Shown here: one piece after another, positions 1 to 9,186 of the stretch
How the letters are laid out: each line of letters begins with the position of its first letter
How positions within the stretch are numbered: position 1 is the first letter of the stretch
NCBI GenBank assembly: GCA_030427705.1
Contig: JAUIBR010000016.1
Span: 1 to 64,000 of the forward strand
Direction of reading: 5' to 3'
From: a bacterium
GTDB taxonomy: Bacteria > Myxococcota_A > Bradymonadia > Bradymonadales > Bradymonadaceae
DNA: 64,000 nucleotides
Notes under the pieces: model-generated
Seen by the model: only the letters and a program-made list of their open reading frames with translations
Databases searched by the model: none
Told to the model about the DNA's origin: nothing
Position numbers and translations under genes: made by a program

Positions 1-2
1 CA

Positions 3-1796
3 GCCCGGCAGGTCATGGGGCGTATCGCTGGCGGCGCTACGTTTGGCGGTTTGGTGGGTGGCGTACTCACGTGGATTTTCGCCGACTGGAGCACTCGAGG
101 CTTGTTGGCCGTTTTTGGTGTCGGCAGCATTCTGTGCGGATTTGCGTTGTCCTACGTAGGGAAAGGACTTCAACAACGACGGTCCACGCCATCGCCAATC
201 ACTGCCGGGTTTGTGACAATCGCGACGCAGCGTTACCCGCGTTCGATTGCGGTGATTGTCGTTTGCGCCGCGATCGTTTCCGGGTTTATCGACTACGTAT
301 TCAAGGCGGGCGTAACCGAACATACCACCGGCTCACTGGTCGGGTTCTTCGCTGCATTCTACACGGTCGTTGGCGTGATTACGTTTGGCGTACAAGCGAT
401 GGGGTCGCAGCGAATTCTGCGTTATCTGGGTGTCGTCCCTGCGGTCGCCTCCCTGCCATTCGTCGCGCTGGTGTTAATGGGCGTAGCGCTGGTCTTTCCG
501 GGGTACTTCGCGTTCGTCATCCTGCGTGGTGGTGCGATGGTGGCCGAGAACTCCGTCTATCGTTCCGGGTATGAGCTGCTCTATACATCGGTCCCACAGC
601 AACAAAAACGCGCGGCAAAACTGCTCATCGATTTGGGCGGCGACAGGTTGGGTACCGCCGCGGCCAGTGGTGTTGCGCTCATCGTCATCGCCATCACGAC
701 GGTGCACGTCAACCGGGTGTTACTCGGGCTCGCCCTAATCGTGACGGTTGTCATGCTGGCGACGCTTGCGTTTGTCAGGCGAGAATACGTGGCGTCGCTT
801 GGGCGCCAACTCGTTCAAAACATGCCGACCTTGGATGAGCCTCATCTGTTGGGGAACACGTTCTTAGACGACGTCAGCTTCTACGCCGACCACGTTGACG
901 AAGTTACAGAGACCGAGAAGTCGAACCTCACGATGTCACGGGATGAGTTGCTGCGACGAGTCCAGGAGCGTGCGGCCCAGAAGGTATCTTCCCAATCGGC
1001 GTCGATGTCTCGATTGAAACACGTGTCGAACATCGATGTGACGTTGTTCGAGACACCGCTTCGCAAGCAGCTACGGGACCCCGAGGTTCGAGAATCAGAT
1101 TGGCAGAACTTGAGACAAAGCGCCCCAGGCTTGATTGGTCAATTGGGCGACATCCTATTGTCTGACCGCGAGGATTTGGAAACGCGTATCAGAGCTGCAG
1201 AATTGCTTGCGTCAGTCCCAAGCCCCCGTGCCGCCGCCGCATACTTGGAGGTCCTTCGGAGTGGGAGTTTCAGACTGCGTCGCGCAGCCGCATGCGGGTT
1301 GCTCAACATCGTTGGGTTGTCTCCATCGCTTGCCCCGCCGCGGACAATCATCATCGAGCTTTGCAGTCGCGAGCTTAGAAAGCCCAATCGGCAACGCTAC
1401 GACCGAACGGAGTTTGAATGTCGGTCTCCCTTTGTCCAAGACGCGATGGGCAACGAGCTTTCCCCGAGTTTGGAGCTCGTGATGTTGCTCTTGTCGATGA
1501 TTGGTGACCAAGAGCAGCTTCGGTTGGCGTTGTATGCTGTCACGTCCGAGGACGAGCGTTCGCGCGGAACCGGGCTGGAGTACCTCGACAACCTGTTACC
1601 CGCCGACCTTCGGGCGCGTGTTTTGGCGTTGGTCGAGAGCCCCGAACTCACGCGTGCGGTGCGTCGCTTGCCGCAAGACGTCGTTCAAGACCTTGCCGAG
1701 AAGTTGCGCGATGGTGAGATTGATCTGAGGGAGCTGCGCAAACGATTTCGGCGCGCCAGAAGGAAGCAATACCGAGAAGCCACGCACTCAGCGTGA
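3..1796 (+). CDS. NTT/MFS-like membrane transporter with C-terminal HEAT-like domain, 5' partial
   Basis: The frame is open from the window edge with no stop, so the gene most likely begins upstream; the first internal ATG is at 15. The visible N-terminal third (about 260 residues) is a series of hydrophobic helices with a Gly-rich stretch, a conserved Gln in a helix start (FGVQAMG), and a segment like E-LLY--VP----R-AKLLID, which together resemble the nucleotide transporter (ATP/ADP translocase-like) branch of the MFS. From about residue 370 the protein is soluble and helical (LETRIRAAELLAS, SFRLRRAAACGLLN), as in HEAT-repeat tails that some of these bacterial transporters carry. The substrate cannot be read from the sequence. 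Its 3' end overlaps the stop region of the convergent kinase by 9 nt. The family call is moderate; an integral membrane protein with a helical-repeat tail is safe. Confidence 0.7.
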   Translation, partial: ARQVMGRIAGGATFGGLVGGVLTWIFADWSTRGLLAVFGVGSILCGFALSYVGKGLQQRRSTPSPITAGFVTIATQRYPRSIAVIVVCAAIVSGFIDYVFKAGVTEHTTGSLVGFFAAFYTVVGVITFGVQAMGSQRILRYLGVVPAVASLPFVALVLMGVALVFPGYFAFVILRGGAMVAENSVYRSGYELLYTSVPQQQKRAAKLLIDLGGDRLGTAAASGVALIVIAITTVHVNRVLLGLALIVTVVMLATLAFVRREYVASLGRQLVQNMPTLDEPHLLGNTFLDDVSFYADHVDEVTETEKSNLTMSRDELLRRVQERAAQKVSSQSASMSRLKHVSNIDVTLFETPLRKQLRDPEVRESDWQNLRQSAPGLIGQLGDILLSDREDLETRIRAAELLASVPSPRAAAAYLEVLRSGSFRLRRAAACGLLNIVGLSPSLAPPRTIIIELCSRELRKPNRQRYDRTEFECRSPFVQDAMGNELSPSLELVMLLLSMIGDQEQLRLALYAVTSEDERSRGTGLEYLDNLLPADLRARVLALVESPELTRAVRRLPQDVVQDLAEKLRDGEIDLRELRKRFRRARRKQYREATHSA

Positions 1797-3323
1797 CGCG
1801 CTACCGGCCGATTTCATAGAGGCTTCCAATTGCGACTTACGGGCGTTCAGCACTTCGGTGTGTTCCGACCACCAAATCCTCGCGTCGGTCTTCGACCATT
1901 CCCCAAACCCTTCGCATTCTTCCAGCATTGTATGAAACGCGTTCGCGTCCTGAGGGCGGTCGAGCGGGTCTTTCTGAAGGCACGCGGCTACAAGGGCATC
2001 CAACGAAGCGTTACCGCTTTCCAGACTCGGGATGTCTGCGGCCAGGTGGTCGCTTAGAACCTCAACGAGGTTGGCCGCCGCGAAGGGTGGACGGCCCGCG
2101 ATAAGAAAATACGCGGTTGCGCCTAGAGCGTAGATATCGCTCGCCGCGCTGGAACCGTCGGAGGAGAGGATGGTCTCGGGTGCCAGGTACAATGGCGTCC
2201 CCGCAAGCCCTTCGTTTGAGTCGGGCCGGTCTGAAAGGTCTCGGACCAATCCGAAGTCCATAATCTTCAGTGTGTCGGGGACTCCGCCGCGCTCGCAAAG
2301 CATCAAGTTTGAAGGTTTGATATCGCGATGGACGAGGCCTCGGTCGTGGGCCTCGGCGAGTGCGGAGGAGGCTTGAGCCAAAAGGTGGACGACTCGGCTG
2401 ACAGACATGGCGCCCGTGGCGACAACGACGTCTTGCAGGGTAGCTCCTTCAACATACTCCATTGCGAAATAGAACATGCCCTCAGGCGTGCGCCCATAAT
2501 CATAGATCTCAACGGTGTTCGGGTGCGTCAGGCTGCTGGCCGTCTGCACCTCTTGTCGAAACCGAGCCCTCGCCGCTTCTCCCGTCGCGTCTCGAAGCAG
2601 TTTGATGGCTGTCGGTCGTTGCAGAAGGGCATGCTTGGCAAGGTAGACTTCTCCCATCCCCCCGCGGCCAAGAAGGCGGTCGATCTGGTACTGGCCCAGT
2701 TGTTTGGCGGCAAACATCTGGCGTTCCATTCCGTAGATGGTGTGCGAAGTGAAGGTTGTGATGCCGACGATCAGAAAGGCAGCAACCAACGTCCAAACCA
2801 TGAAACTAGGGAAAGCCTCGTATGTCGGATAGCCCAACATTACTGGAAACAGCATGCAGACGACTCCGGCTAACGCCGTGCCCACAGCCGGACTTGGAAT
2901 CAGAGACGCACGAAGTGTGAGAACCACCGAAACGATAATGATGGAAAACAGCGTACTGACCGCGATTGCATTGGGGTCCGTCGCATCCGAGTCCCAGGAA
3001 ACAAACGTATATGAAGCGCTAAGAAGGAGGGTAAGTGTCGCCCCCATGAGCACGGAAGTATGGAATTTCAGCGGATGCCGTGTGCTCACATACCAAAGAA
3101 GACCATTGAGGAACGTGATGCCGTTAACGACCACTAAGTCGTAGTACTGGCGTGATTCTGCCGATCCGAACATGACGTTGACGGCAACCGCCAACACGAC
3201 GTTCACCAGGAACGTCACCTTGAAGTACAGCTGAATCCGTGCGGCAAACGCGCTGTCGAAGCTCGCTGAGCTTTCTCCGAGCCGAAGTCGCCCAAACGGC
3301 GTTGTATGGGTGGTTGAGGTCAT
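1788..3323 (-). CDS. Membrane-anchored Ser/Thr protein kinase (N-terminal membrane domain)
   Basis: A 511-residue protein with about five or six hydrophobic segments in residues 35-195, followed by a complete Hanks-type kinase domain from about 210. Visible motifs are the Gly loop GRGGMGEVYLAK (219-230), the ATP-binding Lys241, the catalytic loop HRDIKPSNLM (332-341), the DFG at 356-358 and the activation segment GTPLYLAPE. The kinase should therefore be active and face the cytoplasm from a multi-pass membrane anchor, an inverted arrangement compared with kinases that have a C-terminal sensor. ATG start with a TGGAG five bases upstream. It is transcribed away from the small protein at 3471, with a perfect inverted repeat between them. 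The substrate is unknown. Confidence 0.93.
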   Translation of the reverse strand: MTSTTHTTPFGRLRLGESSASFDSAFAARIQLYFKVTFLVNVVLAVAVNVMFGSAESRQYYDLVVVNGITFLNGLLWYVSTRHPLKFHTSVLMGATLTLLLSASYTFVSWDSDATDPNAIAVSTLFSIIIVSVVLTLRASLIPSPAVGTALAGVVCMLFPVMLGYPTYEAFPSFMVWTLVAAFLIVGITTFTSHTIYGMERQMFAAKQLGQYQIDRLLGRGGMGEVYLAKHALLQRPTAIKLLRDATGEAARARFRQEVQTASSLTHPNTVEIYDYGRTPEGMFYFAMEYVEGATLQDVVVATGAMSVSRVVHLLAQASSALAEAHDRGLVHRDIKPSNLMLCERGGVPDTLKIMDFGLVRDLSDRPDSNEGLAGTPLYLAPETILSSDGSSAASDIYALGATAYFLIAGRPPFAAANLVEVLSDHLAADIPSLESGNASLDALVAACLQKDPLDRPQDANAFHTMLEECEGFGEWSKTDARIWWSEHTEVLNARKSQLEASMKSAGSASR

Positions 3324-3391
3324 GACACTCCAGGGAACACTGATAACCCACTTTCCGCCGTTCTGCCATGTTTTCGGTCCCTACAAGTCGC

Positions 3392-3420
3392 ACCATCATT
3401 GCATGCATACGAATGATGGT
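3392..3420. promoter_or_regulatory. Operator-like inverted repeat between divergent genes
   Basis: Perfect 9-bp arms ACCATCATT (3392-3400) and AATGATGGT (3412-3420) separated by 11 bases, lying between the kinase start at 3323 and the start at 3471. The position and symmetry suggest a regulator-binding site or an RNA stem. A shorter relative (ACCATCA/TGATGGT, 9-base spacer) occurs at 21523-21545 just upstream of another gene. No protein partner can be named. Confidence 0.35.
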
Positions 3421-3470
3421 TGCTAGATTTTCTACTGTTTCCAACGTTCGTGAATAGGCACAATCGAGGC

Positions 3471-3830
3471 ATGCAATTTGAACTTCGAACAGCTGCGCCT
3501 TTGATTATCGCAGGCCTCGCAATCGCAATGGTCATCGTCGCGTTAGGCGATGAATGGCGGGCCCGTGACGCAAACGCTGCTGCGTTGGCGCTCTGCGACG
3601 AGCAGGATGACCCCGCCGGCTGCAAGGTCTTGGTTGAAGAGCGACATCCGTTTTGTCTGCCGCTGTCTGAGCAACATACGGGAAAGTACCAATCAGAGTT
3701 CATCGATGATTGGTACATCGATTGTGTGGTCAATGGGCCTGATAACATGACCAAACGGCCTGGTTACCTGCCGGGGCGCGAAGCGCACAAAAACCAGCAG
3801 AAAAGGGACAACAGCTTAAAGGTGCGCTAG
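3471..3830 (+). CDS. Hypothetical single-pass membrane protein
   Basis: I do not recognise this 119-residue protein. One hydrophobic helix spans about residues 8-25 (APLIIAGLAIAMVIVAL) after a short basic start, so it is either an anchored protein or carries an uncleaved signal. The remainder is charged and has four Cys residues (LCDEQ, AGCKV, PFCLP, DCVVN), suggesting disulfides on the outer face of the inner membrane, and the C-terminus is basic. The ATG at 3471 is preferred to an in-frame TTG at 3420 because translation from 3471 puts the helix at the N-terminus. The Kef-type antiporter follows 34 nt downstream on the same strand, so cotranscription is possible. Confidence 0.6.
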   Translation: MQFELRTAAPLIIAGLAIAMVIVALGDEWRARDANAAALALCDEQDDPAGCKVLVEERHPFCLPLSEQHTGKYQSEFIDDWYIDCVVNGPDNMTKRPGYLPGREAHKNQQKRDNSLKVR

Positions 3831-3864
3831 ACCTTTCCCGGGCGCTCCACTAAAACCTGTCGCG

Positions 3865-5889
3865 ATGATTTCTGTACCTCCCAGCTTGTTGGCGGCCTCT
3901 GCACTTCCGACCGCTCATCTATTGGTTCCGTTCCTTTGGGTGTTTGGCCTCGCGTCCGTATTGGTCGCGTTCCTGCACTCTCGCAAGCTGCCGTCCATCT
4001 TGGGGTTCTTACTCACGGGCGTGATTCTTGGGCCAGTGGGTCTGGGTGTCGTCCAGAATGAGCAGGCCATTGACATCATGGCCGAGGTCGGAATCGTCTT
4101 GCTCATGTTCACCATCGGCCTTGAAGTTTCGATTCGTGATTTGATGCGGATGGGGCGGTTGGTGCTGGGCGGCGGAACATTCCAGATTGCGGTCACCTCA
4201 GCCTTGTTTGCAGGTGTCGCCTTGCTGTCCGGCGTTTCGGTTACCACGGCCATCTCGATTGGACTGCTGTGCAGCGCTAGCTCCACTGCGTTGGTCCTTC
4301 GTATGCTGGGTGACCGCGGGGAATTGGCGATGCCACATGGCCAGTTTTCGCTCGCCATTTTGCTGGCTCAGGACTTCGCCGTCGTGGCGTTGATGCTTGT
4401 CTTGCCAATGTTGGCTGATGGTGGCTTCTCGATCGGCGTATTGGCGTTTGGCCTGGGCGAAGGTGTTGTGCTGGCGGGGTTAATCGTTGTGGTCGCGCGG
4501 ACGATCTTCCCGTGGATACTTGCCAAGGTTGTCGAGCTTCGTAGTCGCGAAGTCTTCATGTTGGCAACCTTCGCAACAGTCTTCGGAACGGCGTTTGTCG
4601 GAGAGCTACTGGGTCTGTCGCTGGCTCTTGGTGCGTTCCTGGCCGGCATCGTTGTCTCCGAGTCCGACTTCTCACACCAGATGTTCGCTGAGGTTCTGCC
4701 TTTCCGAGACATCTTCAACGGATTGTTCTTTGCGTCGGTTGGACTGTTGATCGATCCAGAAGCCGTGATGAACAACATCGGCATGTTGCTCGCCTTCCTT
4801 GCGCTGATTTGGGTAGGAAAGGGCATCATCTTTTTTGGCACCGCCAAACTGTTCAAGCTCTCGACCGCCTCGGCAATTTTGAGCGCATTTGCCCTCAGCC
4901 AACTTGGGGAATTCGGCCTCGTCCTAGCGCAACAGGCTGCGAGTCTAGAGCTTCTATCCGGCGAAGAACGAAGCATCATCATCACCGCCGCTGTCGTGAC
5001 GATGGGGGCAACGTCGATCATTCTTCCGTGGGCGACCTCGCGTTGGTCCACCGATAAATCTTCGGCTGAACTGCCGGACGAGGAGTTTCACCTCACAGAC
5101 CACGTCATCGTCGTGGGCTTTGGCCTTAACGGGCAGAATGTCACCAAGGTGCTGAAACGTCTGGGCGTGCCATATGTCGTCGTCGAGATGAACCAGGCGA
5201 CCGTCGCGCAACAAAAGGCCACGGGCGAACCTATTGTGTTTGGTGATGCCACACGGCCGACGCTGCTTGAGCACCTGCACGTGGGCAAGGCCCGCGCGTT
5301 GGTGTCCGCTATTGCTGGCGCCGCCTCCACCCGGGAGATCATCGCGTCCGCGCACCATGCCAACCCAGAAATGCTCATCATCGCCCGGACCCGTTACGTC
5401 GCCGAAATCGACCCGCTTATTGAGCTTGGCGCTGACGTTGTCGTGCCGGAAGAATTTGAGACCTCCATCGAATTGGCGTCGCGAGTCATGCAGGCCTACG
5501 GTGCGTCTGAGGTCGCAATTCAGCGCGAACGACGCGCTATGCGCGATGAGCGATACAAGTCGCTTACGGACGCGGCATTTCAGGGCACTCATGCCTCGAT
5601 GGACGAGCTGCTCGCCGCATTGGACATGGCGACTGTGCAAATCAGTGAGGGTTCGCGCGCGGTCGGGCAAACCTTGAGCGCGCTCGATTTTCGCGCGCAG
5701 ACGGGGGCAACCGTGGTCGCGATTCACCGACACGATGAGATCGTGTCGGACCCGAATGCCGACACTGTATTGTCGATTGGTGACCGTCTCGTTGTTATCG
5801 GCGATTCGAAATGTCTGAAGTCCGTTCGCGAGCTCGGGTCAGATCCAACCTTTGCGGCGATAGTAGGCGAGCAAGGTAACGGCGAGTAG
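3865..5889 (+). CDS. Kef-type monovalent cation:proton antiporter (CPA2) with TrkA-N and TrkA-C domains
   Basis: A 674-residue inner-membrane protein. About 12 hydrophobic helices (residues 1-395) carry features of the Na+/H+ exchanger fold of CPA2 proteins (HSRKLPSILGFLLTGVILGP; LLMFTIGLEVS). A Rossmann RCK/TrkA-N domain follows at about 410-530 (HVIVVGFGLNGQNVTKVLKR; FGDATRP), then a TrkA-C-like domain at about 590-665 (GATVVAIHRHDEI, GDRLVVIGD). This order is that of KefB/KefC/YbaL-like efflux systems, which expel K+ or exchange cations for protons under nucleotide-sensing control. No KefF/KefG-type ancillary gene is adjacent. The 3' end overlaps the convergent corA coding region by 51 nt. 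Ion specificity is not readable. Confidence 0.93.
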   Translation: MISVPPSLLAASALPTAHLLVPFLWVFGLASVLVAFLHSRKLPSILGFLLTGVILGPVGLGVVQNEQAIDIMAEVGIVLLMFTIGLEVSIRDLMRMGRLVLGGGTFQIAVTSALFAGVALLSGVSVTTAISIGLLCSASSTALVLRMLGDRGELAMPHGQFSLAILLAQDFAVVALMLVLPMLADGGFSIGVLAFGLGEGVVLAGLIVVVARTIFPWILAKVVELRSREVFMLATFATVFGTAFVGELLGLSLALGAFLAGIVVSESDFSHQMFAEVLPFRDIFNGLFFASVGLLIDPEAVMNNIGMLLAFLALIWVGKGIIFFGTAKLFKLSTASAILSAFALSQLGEFGLVLAQQAASLELLSGEERSIIITAAVVTMGATSIILPWATSRWSTDKSSAELPDEEFHLTDHVIVVGFGLNGQNVTKVLKRLGVPYVVVEMNQATVAQQKATGEPIVFGDATRPTLLEHLHVGKARALVSAIAGAASTREIIASAHHANPEMLIIARTRYVAEIDPLIELGADVVVPEEFETSIELASRVMQAYGASEVAIQRERRAMRDERYKSLTDAAFQGTHASMDELLAALDMATVQISEGSRAVGQTLSALDFRAQTGATVVAIHRHDEIVSDPNADTVLSIGDRLVVIGDSKCLKSVRELGSDPTFAAIVGEQGNGE

Positions 5890-6933
5890 CGCCATCAAGG
5901 ACAAGGCAACTGGGTATCCAAATGCCAGCTTCAGCTCGGGCATATTGTAGGGAGAGCCTTGGTCGAAGTTCATCCCCCACAGGCCTGCTAGGAATCCCAA
6001 CGGGATAAAAACCGTCGAGAAAATGGTCAGGATTCGCATGACCTCGTTCAGTTCAAACGAAAGGCGGTTCATCTCGAACTCGACCACCGACGTTGCAACC
6101 TCCCGAACATCCTCGACATTCTCGAGGTAGGTTAGGGCGTGGTCGTGGGCATCGTTCAGGAAGTTCTTCGAAACCGAGTCGACCAAGGGCGATGTGGTGC
6201 GTTTCAATTCGTTGATGGCATCGACGGTTGGCTTGAGCAATCGCTTCACTGCGAAAATGCGCCCCCGAAGCTCAACGTACGCGTCGTGAAACTTGTGTTG
6301 GTCCCCAGTCGACAACTCTTCGAGCGTCACACCATCGTTTGCGATGCGAGCGACCAACGGATGGTAGGCGTCGATTACAGCGTCCACGATGGCATACAGA
6401 AGGTAACTCGACGAGCGCTCACGGATTTTCCCCCGGCCTTCTGACAGGCGCATGAAGATTGGTTCGAGCAGGCTGTCGTCGACTTCAGCGAACGAAAACA
6501 CGTCGTCTTCTTTGAGAACGATGCAGAGCTGTTGCGCGGGGGAGTCGCCATCATCCACTGGAATCTTTAGAAAAACCGCGACTTGGTCCTCATAGAACTC
6601 GACCTTAGGCCGTTGGCCGAGGTTGGCAACGTCCTCAATGATCAGGCGATGGATTCCCCATTCCTCGCGGATTCGAGTAAGCGTCTCAGCGTCGCGCCCG
6701 GTGACGCGAAACCAGCATTTCCCTTCCAATGTAGGAAGGGCTTTCGTGTCAACTTCGAGCGTTTCGGCGGCGGAGCTGCTGTACCGAATCCCTGCGATTC
6801 CGATTTCGCCCACGATGTCCGGATTCAACTCACCGGCGGGTTGGTCGGAGCCCAGAGACTGGCGTTTCTCGGTGAACGGCAGCCTTTTGACCAGGCCTTT
6901 GACGACTCGGTACGGTCTAGTCCGAAGGGGCAT
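5839..6933 (-). CDS. corA: CorA-family magnesium/cobalt transporter
   Basis: A 364-residue protein with the CorA signature GMN at about residues 320-322 (LWGMNF) between two C-terminal transmembrane helices and a basic cytoplasmic tail (YYRRKGWI). The long N-terminal part is the soluble alpha/beta funnel domain, with the expected helical run before the first membrane helix (FELNEVMRILTIFSTVFIPLGF). CorA pentamers carry Mg2+ (also Co2+ and Ni2+) inward. The ATG at 6933 is chosen over an in-frame TTG at 6999 because AAAGGAC lies about 8 bases upstream of it. It overlaps the end of the mscS-like gene by 17 nt, implying cotranscription, and its 3' end overlaps the convergent antiporter. Confidence 0.95.
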   Translation of the reverse strand: MPLRTRPYRVVKGLVKRLPFTEKRQSLGSDQPAGELNPDIVGEIGIAGIRYSSSAAETLEVDTKALPTLEGKCWFRVTGRDAETLTRIREEWGIHRLIIEDVANLGQRPKVEFYEDQVAVFLKIPVDDGDSPAQQLCIVLKEDDVFSFAEVDDSLLEPIFMRLSEGRGKIRERSSSYLLYAIVDAVIDAYHPLVARIANDGVTLEELSTGDQHKFHDAYVELRGRIFAVKRLLKPTVDAINELKRTTSPLVDSVSKNFLNDAHDHALTYLENVEDVREVATSVVEFEMNRLSFELNEVMRILTIFSTVFIPLGFLAGLWGMNFDQGSPYNMPELKLAFGYPVALSLMALLAVTLLAYYRRKGWI

Positions 6934-7738
6934 CGTTTTCGTCCTTTGCAAACGTGATTGTGCGCTGTGGGAATGGGATTTCAATCGACGCTTCACCAAG
7001 CGCTTTGTGGACTGCCTTCAACAGGTCGCTTCGAAGCCGAAGGAAGTTCGTCGTGAGGGTCCAAACCTGGATTTGTACCAAGATACCGGAGTCCTTGAAC
7101 TCCATGAATCGTATCCACGGCTCTGGCGATTCCATGCACAATGGGTGGTTGTGGGTGACCTCCATCAAGACCCGCTCAACCTCGTCGAGGTCTGACCGGT
7201 AGTGAACTTCCACTGGGAGGTCGAGTCGTCGAATCGGATAGTGCGTGCGGTTCGAGACGTTTGACTTGAGCATGGTTTCGTTGGGAATCCGAACCAGAAT
7301 ATTATCTAGCGTTTGGAGTCGAACCGAGAGCAGATCAATCGATGTGACGACGCCACCAGTGCCAGCGACCTCGACGTAATCTCCGATGACGAACGGCTGC
7401 TCGCCCATCAAGAATATCCCGCTCAACATATTCGAAGCGACGGTCTGTGCTGCAAAACCAAGGGCGACTGTTAGAATTCCAGCCGCGCCGAGTAGTGCGC
7501 TGATCGACACCCCGAATTGGTTCAGAACGCCCGCAACGGCGATGGTCATAATGACGTAGCCTGCGAACCTTGCCGTGACGATTCTGTGTTGCGGATGAAG
7601 CCAAGTGCTCTTTGACAGTGCAACCCGAACCAGTCTCGCAATCAGCAAGCCCACCAGGAAGATGAACAAGGCCGAGAGCCACTTCGTCGGATCCAGCGTG
7701 GCGAGCGTATCGTTGAGGGTTTTCAGCACGGATTCCAT
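6917..7738 (-). CDS. MscS-family mechanosensitive ion channel
   Basis: A 273-residue small-conductance mechanosensitive channel. Three hydrophobic helices occupy residues about 18-115; the third, pore-lining helix is Gly/Ala-rich (LLGAAGILTVALGFAAQTVASN). The MscS beta-domain follows (FVIGDYVEVAGTGGVVTSIDLLSVRLQTLDNILVR in pieces) and then an alpha/beta C-terminal region. The length is typical of E. coli MscS-like channels, which open on hypo-osmotic shock to release solutes. The start ATG overlaps the upstream DUF432 stop as TAATG, so translation is probably coupled. The cluster with corA and dps suggests a shared stress or ion-homeostasis role. Confidence 0.95.
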   Translation of the reverse strand: MESVLKTLNDTLATLDPTKWLSALFIFLVGLLIARLVRVALSKSTWLHPQHRIVTARFAGYVIMTIAVAGVLNQFGVSISALLGAAGILTVALGFAAQTVASNMLSGIFLMGEQPFVIGDYVEVAGTGGVVTSIDLLSVRLQTLDNILVRIPNETMLKSNVSNRTHYPIRRLDLPVEVHYRSDLDEVERVLMEVTHNHPLCMESPEPWIRFMEFKDSGILVQIQVWTLTTNFLRLRSDLLKAVHKALGEASIEIPFPQRTITFAKDENDAPSD

Positions 7739-8442
7739 TACTGATTCCTCGCGAGCCCGACCGTACTCATGAAACTTCTGACCAGTCCTGACGCTGAGGT
7801 CGCGCGCGGGCGCGATACGAGCTCAACGTCCTTTCGTGGCGCACCCGATTTCGCAGAGATTTCTGCAAACTCCTCGGACTTGGCCTTCAAGACAATTGAG
7901 GTTGTCCACAAGTTTGAATCGTCGTCGATGTAGGTCGACAACTCAGGGGCAGGGATTTTCAGCTGCGCGATGGTCAGGCTCTCGTGGGCTTCGTTGACGA
8001 CCTCCAATGGAGTCACAGCGAAGTTTTTGGGAGCGTTTGGTTCTTCGAGACCCAATCGAAGTCCCGTACGCGCTGCATAGCAAAGCTCACCATCGGAAGT
8101 TGGCGGCCCAAACCACGTATCAGATGGGCGAATGGTTGGCGTTTCCAGATAGCAGATGTCTTCGAGCCAGACCGTCAGCCAGACCGCGCTCCGGACATAG
8201 GTTGTGAAGCTGTTGCCCGGACCGAGGACGACCGGTTCGTTGGCTCGGAAAACCAAGGGGCGGTCGGCGAGCCTTGGACGCAAAAAGAGCTCGGTAGCTT
8301 CGCTTACGAATCGGTGCTGTTGCTCCGGTTCGGTAAGCTTCCACTGGCCGAGCTCTTTGGAAAGGTTGGCCTCAAAATCTCCCAAGTTGATTGGGACAGA
8401 TTTTCCAGTCTCAAGCGATATCGATTGATTCCAGTCGGCCAA
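7738..8442 (-). CDS. DUF432-family protein, partner of the MscS-like channel
   Basis: A 234-residue soluble protein without a signal peptide or membrane helix. The central part (PLVFRANEPVVLGPGNSFTTYVRSAVW and the following LEDICYLETPTIRP, seen as separate blocks) resembles the DUF432 family. To my knowledge that family is often encoded next to MscS channels and has no established biochemical role. Here it is coupled to the mscS-like gene by a TAATG junction, which supports a functional link such as a channel-associated or regulatory factor; that role is inference. The start codon is TTG at 8442 with only weak ribosome-binding sequence, so a later start is possible. It lies 41 nt downstream of dps on the same strand. 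Confidence 0.65.
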   Translation of the reverse strand: MADWNQSISLETGKSVPINLGDFEANLSKELGQWKLTEPEQQHRFVSEATELFLRPRLADRPLVFRANEPVVLGPGNSFTTYVRSAVWLTVWLEDICYLETPTIRPSDTWFGPPTSDGELCYAARTGLRLGLEEPNAPKNFAVTPLEVVNEAHESLTIAQLKIPAPELSTYIDDDSNLWTTSIVLKAKSEEFAEISAKSGAPRKDVELVSRPRATSASGLVRSFMSTVGLARNQ

Positions 8443-8483
8443 AACCTAGCTCACGTCGTAAGATACGCGGATAGTTCTAAAAC

Positions 8484-9035
8484 CTAGTTTGGCCGCGTGT
8501 CCATTCGCGATTGTCCACCAAGAGTGCTTTTCAGCATCCATTCAAACTTCTGGTGTTCACGAACGCGTGCGACCGCAAGGTCTTCTGTTCCGATGTCACC
8601 TGCATGGCTAGCGATCTCAGCGACGGATTTGAACGTCTCCGCGACGCTTTGATGGATGCGGATAAGATTGAGGATCATGGTCTCTCCATCTTGGGTTCCC
8701 TGCATCTCTGGAACACTGGAGATCTTTTGGAACTCGCTGAATGTGCCAGGTGCGTAGAAACCGATGGCTCTCAGGCGTTCGGCCACGACGTCGACTGATT
8801 CAAACATCGCGCGATACTGTTCTTCGAACAACTCGTGGAGTTGCTTGAACCAAGCTCCTTCAACGTTCCAATGATAATTCTGCGTCGTCAGCATCGCTGA
8901 GTAGATGTCTGCGAGCCCGGTCGCCATCTTGCGTGCCGTCGCGACGTACAGGGCCTTGCGCTGTTGCTCGTCGAACTTCGCCACACGGGCATCGGTCGAG
9001 TCATTGGTCGAGATTTCTTTAGCTGTGGTTTCCAT
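8484..9035 (-). CDS. dps: Dps-family DNA-binding ferritin-like protein
   Basis: A 183-residue Dps protein. The inter-subunit ferroxidase ligands align fully: His55 (YHWNVEG), His67, Glu71, Asp82 and Glu86 (SVDVVAERLRAIG), with the spacing of E. coli His51/His63/Asp67/Asp78/Glu82. Dps dodecamers oxidise Fe2+ with hydrogen peroxide, store iron and protect DNA during starvation and oxidative stress. The N-terminal extension is only moderately charged, so DNA binding is uncertain. ATG start with a strong AGGAGG (9044-9050 region) about 8 bases upstream. It is the first gene of a leftward set dps - DUF432 - mscS - corA and has a promoter-like region with an OxyR-like half-site upstream. Confidence 0.95.
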   Translation of the reverse strand: METTAKEISTNDSTDARVAKFDEQQRKALYVATARKMATGLADIYSAMLTTQNYHWNVEGAWFKQLHELFEEQYRAMFESVDVVAERLRAIGFYAPGTFSEFQKISSVPEMQGTQDGETMILNLIRIHQSVAETFKSVAEIASHAGDIGTEDLAVARVREHQKFEWMLKSTLGGQSRMDTRPN

Positions 9036-9186
9036 ATAGATGCCTCCTGCATCTTTCCTGAAGGACTCAGGTGCGAAACGAACGCGACGCGCGGGCCTTG
9101 AACGGCCTCGGCCCTATTTAGGACCGACCTCAATTCCTGAATGGAAGAGGTTTTTGTTTCGCCTTCGTTATCGAAAGCGCGTCGTC

